Source: Apostichopus japonicus (Eukaryota > Echinodermata > Holothuroidea > Aspidochirotida > Stichopodidae). Taken from it: DNA of 64,000 nt. Both the position numbers and the translations under genes were made by a program. Each line of letters begins with the position of its first letter. The first letter of the stretch is position 1. The notes beneath the pieces were generated by a model. That model searched no databases and was not told the origin of the DNA. It saw only the letters and a list, made by a program, of their open reading frames with translations. Below, one piece after another: positions 28,401 through 34,807 of the stretch. The stretch spans positions 26,891,989 to 26,955,988 of the forward strand of contig NC_092572.1 of assembly GCF_037975245.1 (NCBI RefSeq). The letters run 5' to 3'.

Positions 28401-31400
28401 CTCCGGCTAATTTCATCTTCTCCCTCTCTTCTGCTACCATGGTCCGGTAGAACTCGTCGCAGGGATGATCCCACATACTTTCCCCCGTTGAGAAGTTGAA
28501 GTAGTAGATATCACCTCCACCGGTGTCTTGACTGTGGTGGAGATGCGAGCAGAAACACGCAAACTTGAAAGCATTCGGTAACAATTACGCCCATTGCAGA
28601 GTCTGAATTGGCATGAGTACTGCAACAGGAGCACATGGGCTTTTAACTAGTTATCTGAATGTTACTCCTCCTCTCTGCATGTTTCAGCATGTCACCTACA
28701 TTTGAAAACTTTCTGAAAGAAACTATTCAGGCTTTCCCCCGACACCCCCACCCCGACCCCTGGGATTCTTGTGTGAGAGGCAGCAGCTGGTTTGTGACAC
28801 TGGAGGGGGGGGCGGGGAGCAAACCTGGGGATGGGGAGTCTGGGGTCGCCTGTTTAAACATCCTCATGTCAATCATCCTACCAATAGATTAGATAAAAAT
28901 GTTACGTTAAAACAGGCAGAAGAAGTTTTTATTTCATGCTATAATTTAGGGTTCCCAGCCAAATTTGTCAATGTCAGATGTTGGCATGGGTTTAAAAAAA
29001 GGTTGGCTTGCAATCACTGCATATTTTATTCCTTCTCTGAAAACAGTCAAGCAGCAATGTTGGTTAAACGTCAGCGAGGCAGTCGCAAAAAAAACAAACA
29101 GTCGGCCACCTCACAAAATGAATACCAGGGGAAAACCCTGTCATTTTTTTTAACCTAAACCACTTCCAAACCTTCAGTAAGCTACATGAATAAAGTATGG
29201 CACTTCTCTAAGTTCTCTGCACCATACAGTATGGCAGACACACATACAGGACTACAGTACACCGTGTAATTTCTGTTCTTGTTGTTAAAAAGTGTTTGCT
29301 GCACTTCAAAAGTAAGAAATTGTCACAAAAACTATTCAGTATCAGAGGTCAAAAGGAAAGTCTTGGTAACTCTGTTTGGAAATCGGTCCCAGAAACTGTC
29401 ACATCAAGGAGTACATTCCATAACATGTACAATAAAAACTTACATTGATCAAACCATAACAACATCTTCTAAGCTGTCCGATACAACTCAACTCCTGCGA
29501 CCTACTTTTTGTAAGTCGTGAAGACTTGTAATCTTCCCACTGACATCCCCCCCTCCCCACGGAAGACTGGATGACAGATTGGTGCACACAACAACTGTTC
29601 TTTGCTTACGACTCACGCTTGCAGCATTTCTCTACGATTTGGTAAAACTTGTTAAGACTGGACAGTTTTTTAGTTGTGAAACGCACTGTCAAAAAAACAC
29701 ACTGCTATCTGACTGAAGCCCATACATGCGACTTTAATAACTTAGACTGGCAAAATCTTGATCAGATGTAGTCTTAAGGGTCACGCATGATGAAAACACA
29801 TCAAACATTATCCATAATTATCACCATCGAGTTGATTCGGGTTAGGTACAGTTCGGACGCTTTCGGGGTGGTGTTCTGTCGTGCAGTGTGCAACTGTGTC
29901 GAGAGGGCCGAGAAGGATTTCAATGGCGACTATTATTTCATTCCCTAACCAAGCATGGAAGAGAGAGGAACTCACCAAGGTTTCCAGTCATTAGGAAGCG
30001 GTGCGTTGATACCCTCCCTGGCTATCCACATCAACTCTGGCTCAATGTCGGGATTGATACCAACCACCTGGGCATATTCCAGGATATCTGTAATATATGT
30101 ATCAATCATGAAAAGTGGTTTTGGAGGGTTACCATAAATGTCAGGATTAATACCAACCACCTGGGCATATTCCAGGATATCTGTAATACAGTATATGTAT
30201 CAATCATGAAAGATGGTTTTGGAGGGTTACCATAAATGTCGGGATTAATACCAACCACCTGGGCATATTCCAGGATATCTGTAATACAGTACAGTATATG
30301 TATCAATCATGAAAAGTGGTTTTGGAGGGTTACCATAAATGTCAGGATTAATACCAACCACCTGGGCATATTCCAGGATATCTGTAATACAGTATACAGT
30401 ATACATGTATCAATCATGAAAGATGGTTTTGGAGGGTTACCATAAATGTCGGGATTAATACCAACCACCTGGGCATATTCCAGGGTATCTGTAATGTGTA
30501 TCAATCATGAGAAATGGTTTTGAAGGGTTACCATAAATGTCGGAATTAATCCCAACCACCTGGGCATATTCCAGGATATCTGTCATGTGTATGAATAATG
30601 AGAAAAGGTTTTGGAAGGTTACCATAAATGTCAGGATTAATACCAACCACCTGGGCATATTCCAGGATATCTGTAACATTGTATCAATCATGAGAAATGG
30701 TTTTGGAAGGTTACCATAAATGTCGGGATTAATACCAACCACCTGGGCATATTCCAGGGTATCTGTAATGTGTATCAATCATGAGAAATGGTTTTGAAGG
30801 GTTACCATAAATGCCGGAATTAATCCCAACCACCTGGGCATATTCCAGGATATCTGTCATGTGTATGAATAATGAGAAAAGGTTTTGGAAGGTTACCATA
30901 AATGTCAGGATTAATACCAACCACCTGGGCATATTCCAGGATATCTGTAACATTGTATCAATCATGAGGAATGGTTTTGGAAGGTTACCATATGTAAATG
31001 TCAGGATTTATACCAACCACCTGGGCATATTCCAGGGTATCTGTAATGTGTATCAATCATGAGAAATGGTTTTGAAGGGTTACCATAAATGCTGGAATTA
31101 ATCCCAACCACCTGGGCATATTCCAGGATATCTGTCATGTGTATGAATAATGAGAAAAGGTTTTGGAAGGTTACCATAAATGTCAGGATTAATACCAACC
31201 ACCTGGGCATATTCCAGGATATCTGTAACATTGTATCAATCATGAGGAATGGTTTTGGAAGGTTACCATATGTAAATGTCAGGATTTATACCAACCACCT
31301 AGGCATATTCCAGGATATCTTGTATCAATCATGAAAGTTGGTTTTGCAAGGTTACCATAAATTTCGGGATTAATACCAACCACCTGGGCATATTGAAGGA

Positions 31401-32367
31401 TATCTGTAACATTGTATCAATCATGAGGAATGGTTTTGGAAGGTTACCATATGTAAATGTCAGGATTTATACCAACCACCTGGGCATATTCCAGGATATT
31501 TGTAACATTGTATCAATCATGAAAGATGGTTTTGGATGGTTACCATAAATGTTGGGATTTATACCAACCACCTAGGCTTTTTCCAGGATATCTGTAACAT
31601 TGTATTAATCATAAAAGATGGTTTTGCAAGGTTACCATAAATGTCAGGACTAATACCAACCACCTGGGCATATTCCAGGATATCTGTAACATTGTATCAA
31701 TCATGAGGAATGGTTTTGGAAGGTTACCACATGTAAATGTCAGGATTTATACCAACCACCTAGGCATATTCCAGGATATTTGTAACATTGTATCAATCAT
31801 GAAAGATGGTTTTGGATGGTTACCATAAATGTCGGGATTTATACCAACCACCTAGGCATATTCCAGGATATTTGTAACATTGTATCAATCATAAAAGATG
31901 GTTTTGCAAGGTTACCATAAATGTCAGGACTAATAGCAACCACCTTGGCATATTCCAGTATAGATCTGTAATATGTATCAATCATGAAAGATGGTTTTGG
32001 AAGGTTACCATAAATGTCGGGATTAATACCAACCATCTGGGCATATTCCAGGATATCTGTAACATTGTATCAATCATGAAAGATGGTTTTGGAAGGTTAC
32101 ATAAGTTACGGGAGCAAGGGTTGGACAAGACTTTGTTGTGATATTTTGTATGCATAATAATAACTTCTATATGGAAAGTCTGTACACTTAGCACAATTGC
32201 TGCAACTACACTACTGTAGTGTCCTTAAAGTTGACAATTTAAAAAAAAATTGTTAATTTATGATTACTTAGACTACTGTAAGTATTGTCAGAACACAAAC
32301 CTTCTTCATTAGGCTGATAATTCTCATCATAGTCTTCCTCTAGGACTAACTGATTACCAACCATCAT
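3369..32367 (-). CDS. CEP164: CEP164 (centrosomal protein of 164 kDa), N-terminal 765 codons, 17 coding exons, continues beyond left edge
   Basis: Distal-appendage protein of the mother centriole; in vertebrates its N-terminal WW region recruits TTBK2 to start ciliogenesis. Joined minus-strand exons: 32367-32301, 30087-29976, 28531-28321, 27623-27510, 26522-26406, 25532-25473, 22201-22115, 20538-20428, 19233-19010, 18728-18504, 17043-16912, 15528-15357, 14479-14357, 13370-13251, 12428-12306, 4865-4704, 3503-3369. All have AG/GT borders and phases match at each junction (2,295 nt). The start motif [17 protein letters not shown], the block [11 protein letters not shown] and the WW block [18 protein letters not shown] match the vertebrate protein closely. 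Residues about 23-60 plus the WW domain (about 56-88; Trp57, Trp80, Pro83) are followed by a Lys-rich tract, an acidic disordered linker (131-293) and charged coiled coil (about 350-765). Human CEP164 has about 1,460 residues, so roughly half is missing to the left. An in-frame TAA at 32382-32380 supports the start. Several exons are very confident by homology; coiled-coil exons rest mainly on phase, splice sites and composition. Confidence 0.93.
3712..4675. repeat. 32-40-bp minisatellite in intron 16
   Basis: About 27 units of TTGACTTCCTAGCAGATTAT / TGAGGGACCATTAA, alternating between a short form and a form with an extra TTAAA. A higher-order block (about 4260-4370) is repeated at about 4480-4590. 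It ends 28 bp from the donor of exon 16 but contains no exon bases. Confidence 0.92.
4704..4865 (-). CDS. CEP164: CEP164 exon 16 (coiled coil)
   Basis: Residues 667-720, [20 protein letters not shown] then [20 protein letters not shown]. Acceptor TTCCAATTGCAG; donor AAAAAG|GTGCAT is weak, and the frame stays open for some codons after it, so the 3' end could differ. 162 nt gives phase 0, as exon 17 needs. Confidence 0.75.
5449..7110. mobile_element. hAT-type non-autonomous element with 8-bp target duplication
   Basis: Ends TAAGCTTGCACGG and CCGTGCAAGCCTA are inverted repeats, flanked by perfect GTGTCAAT copies at 5441-5448 and 7111-7118. The sub-terminal zones are rich in AACCGGTTTT palindromes. 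No long open frame; non-autonomous. Nested in the larger TIR-bounded region of intron 15. Confidence 0.8.
6383..6506. repeat. Tandem duplication of a roughly 60-bp segment with poly-C
   Basis: GTGATTGTTCTAATGTTACT to the poly-C tract occurs twice, with small differences. It lies inside the hAT-type element. Confidence 0.8.
7111..8060. other. AT-rich intronic stretch, no gene seen
   Basis: No exon or clear repeat end is visible. From about 7850 a degenerate pattern of GACCAATATTTTTGACC-like words begins and merges into the GGGTCC/GAGTCC tract. Confidence 0.5.
8060..8465. repeat. Degenerate TTGGGTCCAAAAA / TTGAGTCCCCC repeat tract
   Basis: Alternating phrases GGGTCCAAAAAAATTGAG and TCCCCCCCAAAAAAAT recur every 30-60 bp with many small length changes. 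Poly-C and poly-A runs drive the variation. Confidence 0.75.
8888..10156. mobile_element. Interspersed element, hAT-like ends (copy 1)
   Basis: Starts CAGTGTTCCCTCTAAG and ends with the inverse of CAGTGTTGGAAAACC. From about 8996 to the end it matches the copy at 33325-34269 in the same orientation, including TCCTACCATAGTTAAGT and the last 60 bp with GCGGGAAATTGAACAAGG. I see no target duplication, so the superfamily is inferred from the CAGTGTT ends only. Confidence 0.6.
10157..11560. other. AT-rich stretch inside the intron 15 element, no gene seen
   Basis: No convincing coding sequence. The open frame near 11145-11390 lacks splice sites and any recognisable motif. Confidence 0.5.
11900..12290. 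repeat. Irregular minisatellite in intron 15 next to exon 15
   Basis: The word AGGATGGTTG recurs about seven times with variable spacers (TAGCACACAA, GTATGATA). A longer unit of about 135 bp (CAGATATCCATTAGCATCCA) occurs twice. Confidence 0.8.
12306..12428 (-). CDS. CEP164: CEP164 exon 15 (coiled coil)
   Basis: Residues 626-666, [20 protein letters not shown] then [20 protein letters not shown]. Acceptor CCTTTTTTGAAG, donor GTGAGA at 12305. 123 nt, phase 0. It is followed by the 7.4-kb intron 15 that holds the transposon nest. Confidence 0.82.
12690..13195. repeat. Three units of about 150-170 bp in intron 14
   Basis: Units share CATACTTACAGACCTAACAG, TATGGACTGTTCCCATGTC and a CATACTGACAGATA segment with the spacing kept. 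Each unit carries a plus-strand CTTACAG, so on that strand there are acceptor-like words, but the gene is on the other strand. Confidence 0.75.
13251..13370 (-). CDS. CEP164: CEP164 exon 14 (coiled coil)
   Basis: Residues 586-625, [20 protein letters not shown] and onward to MEEG. Acceptor TTTCTTCACAG, donor GTGAGT at 13250-13245. 120 nt, phase 0. Confidence 0.83.
13380..13830. other. Intron 13 remainder
   Basis: Short AAACAAACAGAAACTG-type simple repeat at about 13400-13480, otherwise unique-looking. No exon seen. Confidence 0.5.
13835..14295. repeat. 42-47-bp minisatellite in intron 13
   Basis: About ten units of AATAAATACCTCCCTGG / GTAGGGTATCAATTGACCGA with variable spacer (ATGCCCC or ATGCTATACCC). 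It stops about 55 bp before the donor of exon 13 and contains no exon bases. Confidence 0.9.
14357..14479 (-). CDS. CEP164: CEP164 exon 13 (coiled coil)
   Basis: Residues 545-585, [20 protein letters not shown] then [12 protein letters not shown]. Acceptor CTCTCTTAAG, donor GTAAAA at 14356-14351. 123 nt, phase 0. Confidence 0.82.
14520..15350. other. Intron 12, no repeat family recognised
   Basis: Poly-A tracts at about 14950-14995; AT-rich. No coding signal on either strand. Confidence 0.5.
15357..15528 (-). CDS. CEP164: CEP164 exon 12 (coiled coil)
   Basis: Residues 487-544, [20 protein letters not shown] and onward, strong heptads. Acceptor TTTCTCTACAG, donor GTAAGC at 15356-15351, ending in phase 0. 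Reading on past the donor continues open for some codons, so the exact 3' end rests on the GT and on the phase of exon 13. Confidence 0.85.
15900..16445. repeat. Three units of about 180-190 bp in intron 11
   Basis: Each unit starts GGTAAGCCTAACGTTA and contains ATACATTTCAGTGAGCCTAT and CCACTTATTTTCCAGG. Copies start near 15925, 16118 and 16312. Confidence 0.88.
16568..16846. mobile_element. 279-bp hAT-type MITE with 8-bp target duplication
   Basis: Ends CAGGCACGTAGCTTGG and (inverted) CAGGCGCCTAGCTGAGG. Perfect ACGGCAGT duplications flank it at 16560-16567 and 16847-16854. The inside (CACCATAGTTGGCGCAAAGC, GGAAATGGCACTTC) is related to parts of the elements at 38660-40116 and 45088-46249. 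Confidence 0.9.
16912..17043 (-). CDS. CEP164: CEP164 exon 11 (coiled coil)
   Basis: Residues 443-486 plus two bases of 487, acidic/basic coiled coil ([20 protein letters not shown] and on). Acceptor GTCCTCGCAG, donor GTGACT at 16911, weaker than the others. Phase 2 to phase 2, matching its neighbours. Confidence 0.82.
17090..17450. mobile_element. 361-bp interspersed element (copy 1)
   Basis: Inverted ends CAGGGATTTGCCCAGG and CAGGGATGTGCCCACG. A second, 3'-shortened copy lies at 32481-32970 in the same orientation. Contains GGGCTGGGCGGGATTCA-like words. No exact target duplication is visible here. Confidence 0.75.
17451..18490. other. Intron 10, no gene or repeat recognised
   Basis: AT-rich. 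No splice-flanked open frame on the gene strand, and no array like those in neighbouring introns. Confidence 0.5.
18504..18728 (-). CDS. CEP164: CEP164 exon 10 (coiled coil)
   Basis: Residues 368-442 plus two bases of 443. [20 protein letters not shown] followed by heptad-like Leu/Lys/Glu blocks ([20 protein letters not shown]). This matches the REKL...LRERLQKAIEEEE style of the vertebrate coiled coil. Acceptor ATTTTATGCAG, donor GTAAGA at 18503. Confidence 0.88.
19010..19233 (-). CDS. CEP164: CEP164 exon 9
   Basis: Residues 294-367 plus two bases of Leu368. Begins [15 protein letters not shown] and turns Glu/Arg-rich ([20 protein letters not shown]), the start of the coiled coil. Acceptor TTACTCCACAG, donor GTGAGT at 19009-19004 after TT; the codon is completed by the first base of exon 10. 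Confidence 0.85.
19310..20190. repeat. TACTTACTAGTACTTATACT irregular satellite in intron 8
   Basis: About 880 bp built of ACTAGTACTTATACTTACTT and variants (TTATTAGTACTTA, TTCCTAGTACT), with no fixed period. A 90-bp higher-order copy is visible (about 19440-19530 against 19540-19630). Confidence 0.92.
20428..20538 (-). CDS. CEP164: CEP164 exon 8
   Basis: Residues 257-293: [20 protein letters not shown], then [16 protein letters not shown]. The DFG...L...D pattern resembles the LDFGFRSRISEHLLD motif of vertebrate CEP164. Acceptor CACGGGTTAG, donor GTAAGT at 20427-20422. Confidence 0.82.
20640..22110. other. Intron 7 with a diverged internal duplication
   Basis: CAGACTTTGACCTCTTTTGAC-type phrases occur twice near 20870-20890 and 21005-21030, as in a common dispersed repeat. 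A TTGCGTCCCGGACGCA-like inverted repeat lies at about 21990-22070. No gene seen. Confidence 0.45.
22115..22201 (-). CDS. CEP164: CEP164 exon 7 (acidic)
   Basis: Residues 228-256, 29 codons, phase 0, [20 protein letters not shown] then an Asp/Glu run. Acceptor ATTTTCACAG, donor GTGAGT at 22114-22109. The acidic tract matches the general character of the vertebrate linker. Confidence 0.8.
22220..23030. other. Intron 6, first part, no gene seen
   Basis: G-rich run at about 22410-22445. Otherwise no repeat ends or exon signals recognised. Confidence 0.4.
23036..23392. mobile_element. Candidate MITE with GGGCGTAGGA ends
   Basis: Left AAGGGCGTAGGAACCAGGAG and right (inverted) CAGTGCCGTAGGAGGGTAC resemble hAT-type ends. 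Poly-G/poly-C sub-terminal tracts. ATTGCACCAAACTGCATCTG is repeated inside about 90 bp apart. I found no clean target duplication. Confidence 0.5.
23395..24357. other. Intron 6, middle part, no gene seen
   Basis: Poly-A at about 23400-23420. No coding or repeat structure recognised. Confidence 0.4.
24358..24657. mobile_element. 300-bp hAT-type MITE with 8-bp target duplication
   Basis: Inverted ends CAGGGTTGTCCAACCT on both sides (CAGGGTTGTCCAACCTACGG on the left), flanked by perfect ATCTAAAA copies at 24350-24357 and 24658-24665. GC-rich inside (CGGCCCGCGGGCCACAG). This style of end is typical of hAT-Charlie-like elements. Confidence 0.92.
24880..25205 (-). mobile_element. tRNA-derived SINE
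   Basis: On the minus strand a tRNA-like head has box A (TGGTCCAGTGGTTAAGG) and box B (GGTTCGAGTCC), followed by a body with CCTTGGGTCAAGGCACTTTA and CCCAGGTGTATAAATGGGGA, common in marine-invertebrate SINEs, and an ATT-rich 3' tail (about 24880-24890). Inserted in intron 6 in the same orientation as CEP164. Confidence 0.85.
25262..25462. repeat. AT-dinucleotide microsatellite beside the exon 6 donor
   Basis: Long (TA)n tracts broken by CTCATTGATAT words. It ends within about 10 bp of the GTAAGT donor of exon 6. GATGTAAGTACTCAT also occurs at about 25350, inverted relative to the donor copy, so the donor neighbourhood lies in an inverted repeat. Confidence 0.85.
25473..25532 (-). CDS. CEP164: CEP164 exon 6 (60 nt)
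   Basis: Residues 208-227, [20 protein letters not shown], phase 0. This resembles the LHLDIGALGGDFEYEE-type segment of the vertebrate protein. Acceptor CTTCCCTTAG, donor GTAAGT at 25472-25467. The donor is followed almost at once by a roughly 200-bp AT-dinucleotide tract, an unusual place for a splice site. Confidence 0.78.
25960..26250. repeat. 35-bp minisatellite in intron 5
   Basis: About eight units of TACTGTAGGGTAGCAAGTGT / AACCTGCAATCCTAA with substitutions. On the gene strand each unit reads TTGCAGGTTACAC, an acceptor-like word. Confidence 0.88.
26406..26522 (-). CDS. CEP164: CEP164 exon 5
   Basis: Residues 169-207 ([20 protein letters not shown] and so on to MSEED), 39 codons, phase 0. 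Acceptor CTCCTTGCAG, donor GTAAGG at 26405-26400. Disordered linker; little conservation is expected here. Confidence 0.8.
26690..27365. repeat. 22-24-bp minisatellite in intron 4
   Basis: About 28 units of ATATGTTATGATATAGTGGC plus AC, with a higher-order duplication of about 115 bp near 26890-27130. Confidence 0.9.
27510..27623 (-). CDS. CEP164: CEP164 exon 4
   Basis: Residues 131-168, 38 codons, phase 0 on both sides. Starts [19 protein letters not shown], Ser/Gly-rich and probably disordered; resembles the LAPL-containing linker after the WW domain in vertebrates. Acceptor ATGTTACAG, donor GTAAGT at 27509-27504. Confidence 0.85.
27781..28200. repeat. Roughly 115-bp pyrimidine-rich repeats in intron 3
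   Basis: Four diverged units with TTCTTGTTTCTTCCCTAC, ACCCCTACCCCTACTCAAGC and CCTTCCCTACCCCAGCTAC. Purine-rich on the gene strand. Confidence 0.8.
28321..28531 (-). CDS. CEP164: CEP164 exon 3 (WW domain core and Lys-rich tract)
   Basis: Residues 60-130. Contains [20 protein letters not shown] followed by DHPCDEFYR, the WW fold with its second Trp (80) and Pro83, then a [16 protein letters not shown]-type basic tract. Acceptor CCACAG at 28537-28532, donor GTAAGT at 28320-28315. The Lys-rich tract after the WW domain is also present in the vertebrate protein. Confidence 0.96.
28640..29960. other. Intron 2, no gene or array recognised
   Basis: G-rich run near 28800-28820. The open frame 28769-29158 has no recognisable motif and lies in an intron of the other strand. 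The only intron of 1.4 kb here without a clear minisatellite. Confidence 0.45.
29976..30087 (-). CDS. CEP164: CEP164 exon 2 (conserved N-terminal block, first WW tryptophan)
   Basis: Residues 23-59 and two bases of Cys60: [20 protein letters not shown] then WIAREG and NDWKPC. The conserved PELMW-AREG block is diagnostic of CEP164. Donor GTGAGT at 29975-29970. The acceptor (TAATATTACAG-like, here ATATATTACAG) and the first 45 bases are copied 21 more times upstream in intron 1, so the correct acceptor is the array member nearest the rest of the exon. Confidence 0.95.
30044..32110. repeat. About 94-bp minisatellite, 22 units, containing the exon 2 splice acceptor
   Basis: On the minus strand every unit has TTACAG followed by ATATCCTGGAATATGCCCAG and GTGGTTGGTATTAATCC, then GACATTTATGGTAACC. 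The first 45 bases after TTACAG equal the start of exon 2. The copy at 30087 continues into GAGCCAGAG and is the real exon; the other 21, up to about 32050, continue into repeat. A dimer or trimer order (GAAAAGG / GAGAAATGG variants) shows recent block expansion at 30460-31300. Confidence 0.95.
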
Positions 32368-32439
32368 CTTGACTTGAGCTTAAAGCGGGACGTCCTCGAG
32401 TTGCTTACTCTGCAAGTCCTCCAGTTTGTATCTTTCGTG
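32301..32439 (-). CDS. CEP164: CEP164 coding exon 1 with 5' UTR part
   Basis: Coding part 32367-32301 encodes residues 1-22 ([20 protein letters not shown], then EE) plus one base of Asp23; the donor is AAG|GTTTGT. Two ATGs stand in tandem at the start; the first is taken because an in-frame TAA lies 12 nt upstream. A pyrimidine-containing acceptor (CCTTTTGCAG) at 32449-32440 suggests that the exon begins at 32439 and that 72 nt of 5' UTR are spliced to an upstream exon. Confidence 0.85.
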
Positions 32440-32480
32440 CTGCAAAAGGTGAACAGAGACCAGACAGAGTGCTTTTAAAG

Positions 32481-32970
32481 CAGGGATGTGCCCAGGATTT
32501 CCTGAGTGCCCGGGTATACTGATCGCCTTCCTTGGGGAGGGGTTTAGGAGGGAGGGGGTGTCCCCCTCCCCTTTGAGAAATTTTTTGATTTTTGAAGGTG
32601 CTCAGATGCTTAATGCTGGCACTTGTGTAGCTTTTTAAGCACATACACTAGTTTGCTAACAATTTACATTTTTAAATTTTTTTTAGTGAAATGTATTACG
32701 TACCTGGTAAAAGTTATTAGTTTGTTTCAAAGAGATGTTACAAGGGACCGATTGAGAGCGGTAAGTAATGTTTCTCGTATGCGTAACTGATGCATTATTA
32801 GTCTGTATGATTTTGGCATAGGCTAGGCCCAATTTATTTTGAATATGTGGTTAGGAATGTCAGGATTTTAGATGAAAATAGGGCTGGGCAGGATTCATGA
32901 TTTTTAAGACAGTGCTGGGCGGTAATTTTTAGTGATGGGCGGGGCCGTCCAGTGCCGCCCAGCGTGTTAA
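32481..32970. mobile_element. Interspersed element, truncated (copy 2 of the 17090 family)
   Basis: Begins CAGGGATGTGCCCAGGATTT and follows the 17090-17450 copy through GGGCTGGGC and AGTGCCGCCC, then ends before the right inverted repeat. Flanks TTTTAAAG and TGTTAAAG agree in 7 of 8 bases. It carries an extra segment of about 130 bp (32680-32860). Confidence 0.7.
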
Positions 32971-33324
32971 AGGTATGCTGTATTGGCTCCTAATATGCTG
33001 CATGCATATATTCAAATATGGTCACCTTTGGCCAAAATTGTTATACTGTCCTTACCACCCCGCAGAGGAAATTTTCCCACTGGGACTTTCAGTCATCTTG
33101 TGTGTTCCTTAGACATTTCTCTGGTTGTGAAAGTCAATCATACCTGTACCTGTTTTTAACCAGTTAACTACCCAGTTGGCTATTATGATATATTTGATGG
33201 TATTTTTGCCCAAAGTAATGCTAGTACCAATGCTAGTACCAGCTGAATACACATAGTGCATGGGAATGAATGCATTAGATCTAAGTTTAAGACAGGTTTC
33301 CCCTTTAACATCGAGTGATACGTA

Positions 33325-34269
33325 CAGTGTTCGATTTTTCCGGTATCGCATCGCAAAATGCGATCCAAAAGGACAAACTTGCGAGACGTTTCCAAATCAG
33401 CATCTCACATTGTGCCAATTTGTGCGATACAAATTCCTAGTCAGATTTGGGAGCAAACACTCAAACCTTAACTTATGAACTGTCGATCACAATGTAGAAG
33501 TTATAATTTATTGAGTTTATACTCAATGTACAACTAATTCACTTGACCGTATAGCGAAAAAAAAAACCTGAAAAAATAATATCCTACCATAGTTAAGTAT
33601 AAAGCAAATAGCCTAACCACCTCGGCGGTTACGGATCTCACGTAACTAAAAGGTTCCCTAGCAACGTGCCAAAAAAATGTTAACAAACAGGTGTTACACA
33701 GGGGATGAGCTCACAGTTGTTGGGAAGGTACCTGGGCAAATTCGCAGCACATGTACCGTGGTACAGTAGTTGGGTATAGGGTTAAACACTGCAGTTGTAA
33801 AAATGTACGCATAGTGCACGCTATTCATTGTTAGGCAGTCTAGAAACGGGGCTTTGCTGAACGTTGTTTGTTTCATAATATCGGAAGTTTTGTAAGTTGC
33901 ACTTTTTAAAGATTGAAAGACAGATTAAATCTCTTTTCATTTTATAACATAATATAGCTACTTTAACTTGTCATTTTAAAATTTTCATCAGTTTCGTGAC
34001 AATTTAAATAAAAAAAGTTGTCAGTATTTTGCATCCTCAACTGCAAATTTTTTCATTGCCAGACATCACAAAAAATGACAACAATTTTCGGGGGCTTTCG
34101 CCCCCAGGATCCCCACGAGGGGTTCTACCCCATGACCCCACCATAGCCCTAAGACGGGCCCCTAGACACCACGCCTTTATGCTCGCATGTTACGCGTGCT
34201 AGGCAGGCGAACACTGGCGGGAAATCGGCAGTGTGTTCGCGGGAAATTGAACAAGGTTTTCCAACACTG
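33325..34269. mobile_element. Interspersed element, hAT-like ends (copy 2)
   Basis: Starts CAGTGTTCGATTTTTCC and ends with the inverse of CAGTGTTGGAAAACC; from about 33516 on it matches 8996-10156. No target duplication visible. The first 190 bp differ from copy 1, so the left ends may have been exchanged. Confidence 0.6.
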
Positions 34270-34807
34270 CTGAACTGTGCAGTTACTGTATGCATCATGT
34301 TCAAGGTTTTTCACGGAGGCCTTTGAGGCAATGAATGGTTAGTACAGTGTATATATGCTGCACTAATGCTGTGTGTAGGCCAAGGTTCACAAAGGTCATT
34401 GGTTATATATTTGCGCGCCATAGACGTGTTTTTAGATGTTACGGAGAGTCAGGTTTCCATGGATATTAATCGAAAATGAATCTGAGTTTAACTGACGCTA
34501 AAGAAATGGATCGTCTTGGGCAGATTAACAAATCATTGCAAGTATAAATAAGTACAGGTAGCTTTGCTGTTAAAAAGAAAAGTTCAATATCGGTTTGCTG
34601 TTATCGGCAATTAGGCAAAATTTTACCGATACCGATATGCTGCCGATATTGCAAATATCGGCCAATACCGATATTGAAAACGATTATCGTACAGTAGCAA
34701 CACTAGTATAAATAATAATAATAAACAAACATTTTCTAGTTAATACATTGATCGCCAACATTTGGTCCGTTTTGTGGTAATTTCAAAACTGCTATTCAAT
34801 ATTGGGG
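34270..34807. other. Intergenic or first-intron stretch, no gene seen
   Basis: Contains degenerate TATCGGTATCGGC-type words (about 34590-34680), resembling a transposon end, with no partner found. Confidence 0.4.

Noticed and set aside
30106-31334. Many 60-107 codon frames at 30-31.3 kb as separate genes
   Set aside because: All are frames of the 94-bp array; only the copy at 29976-30087 continues into conserved CEP164.
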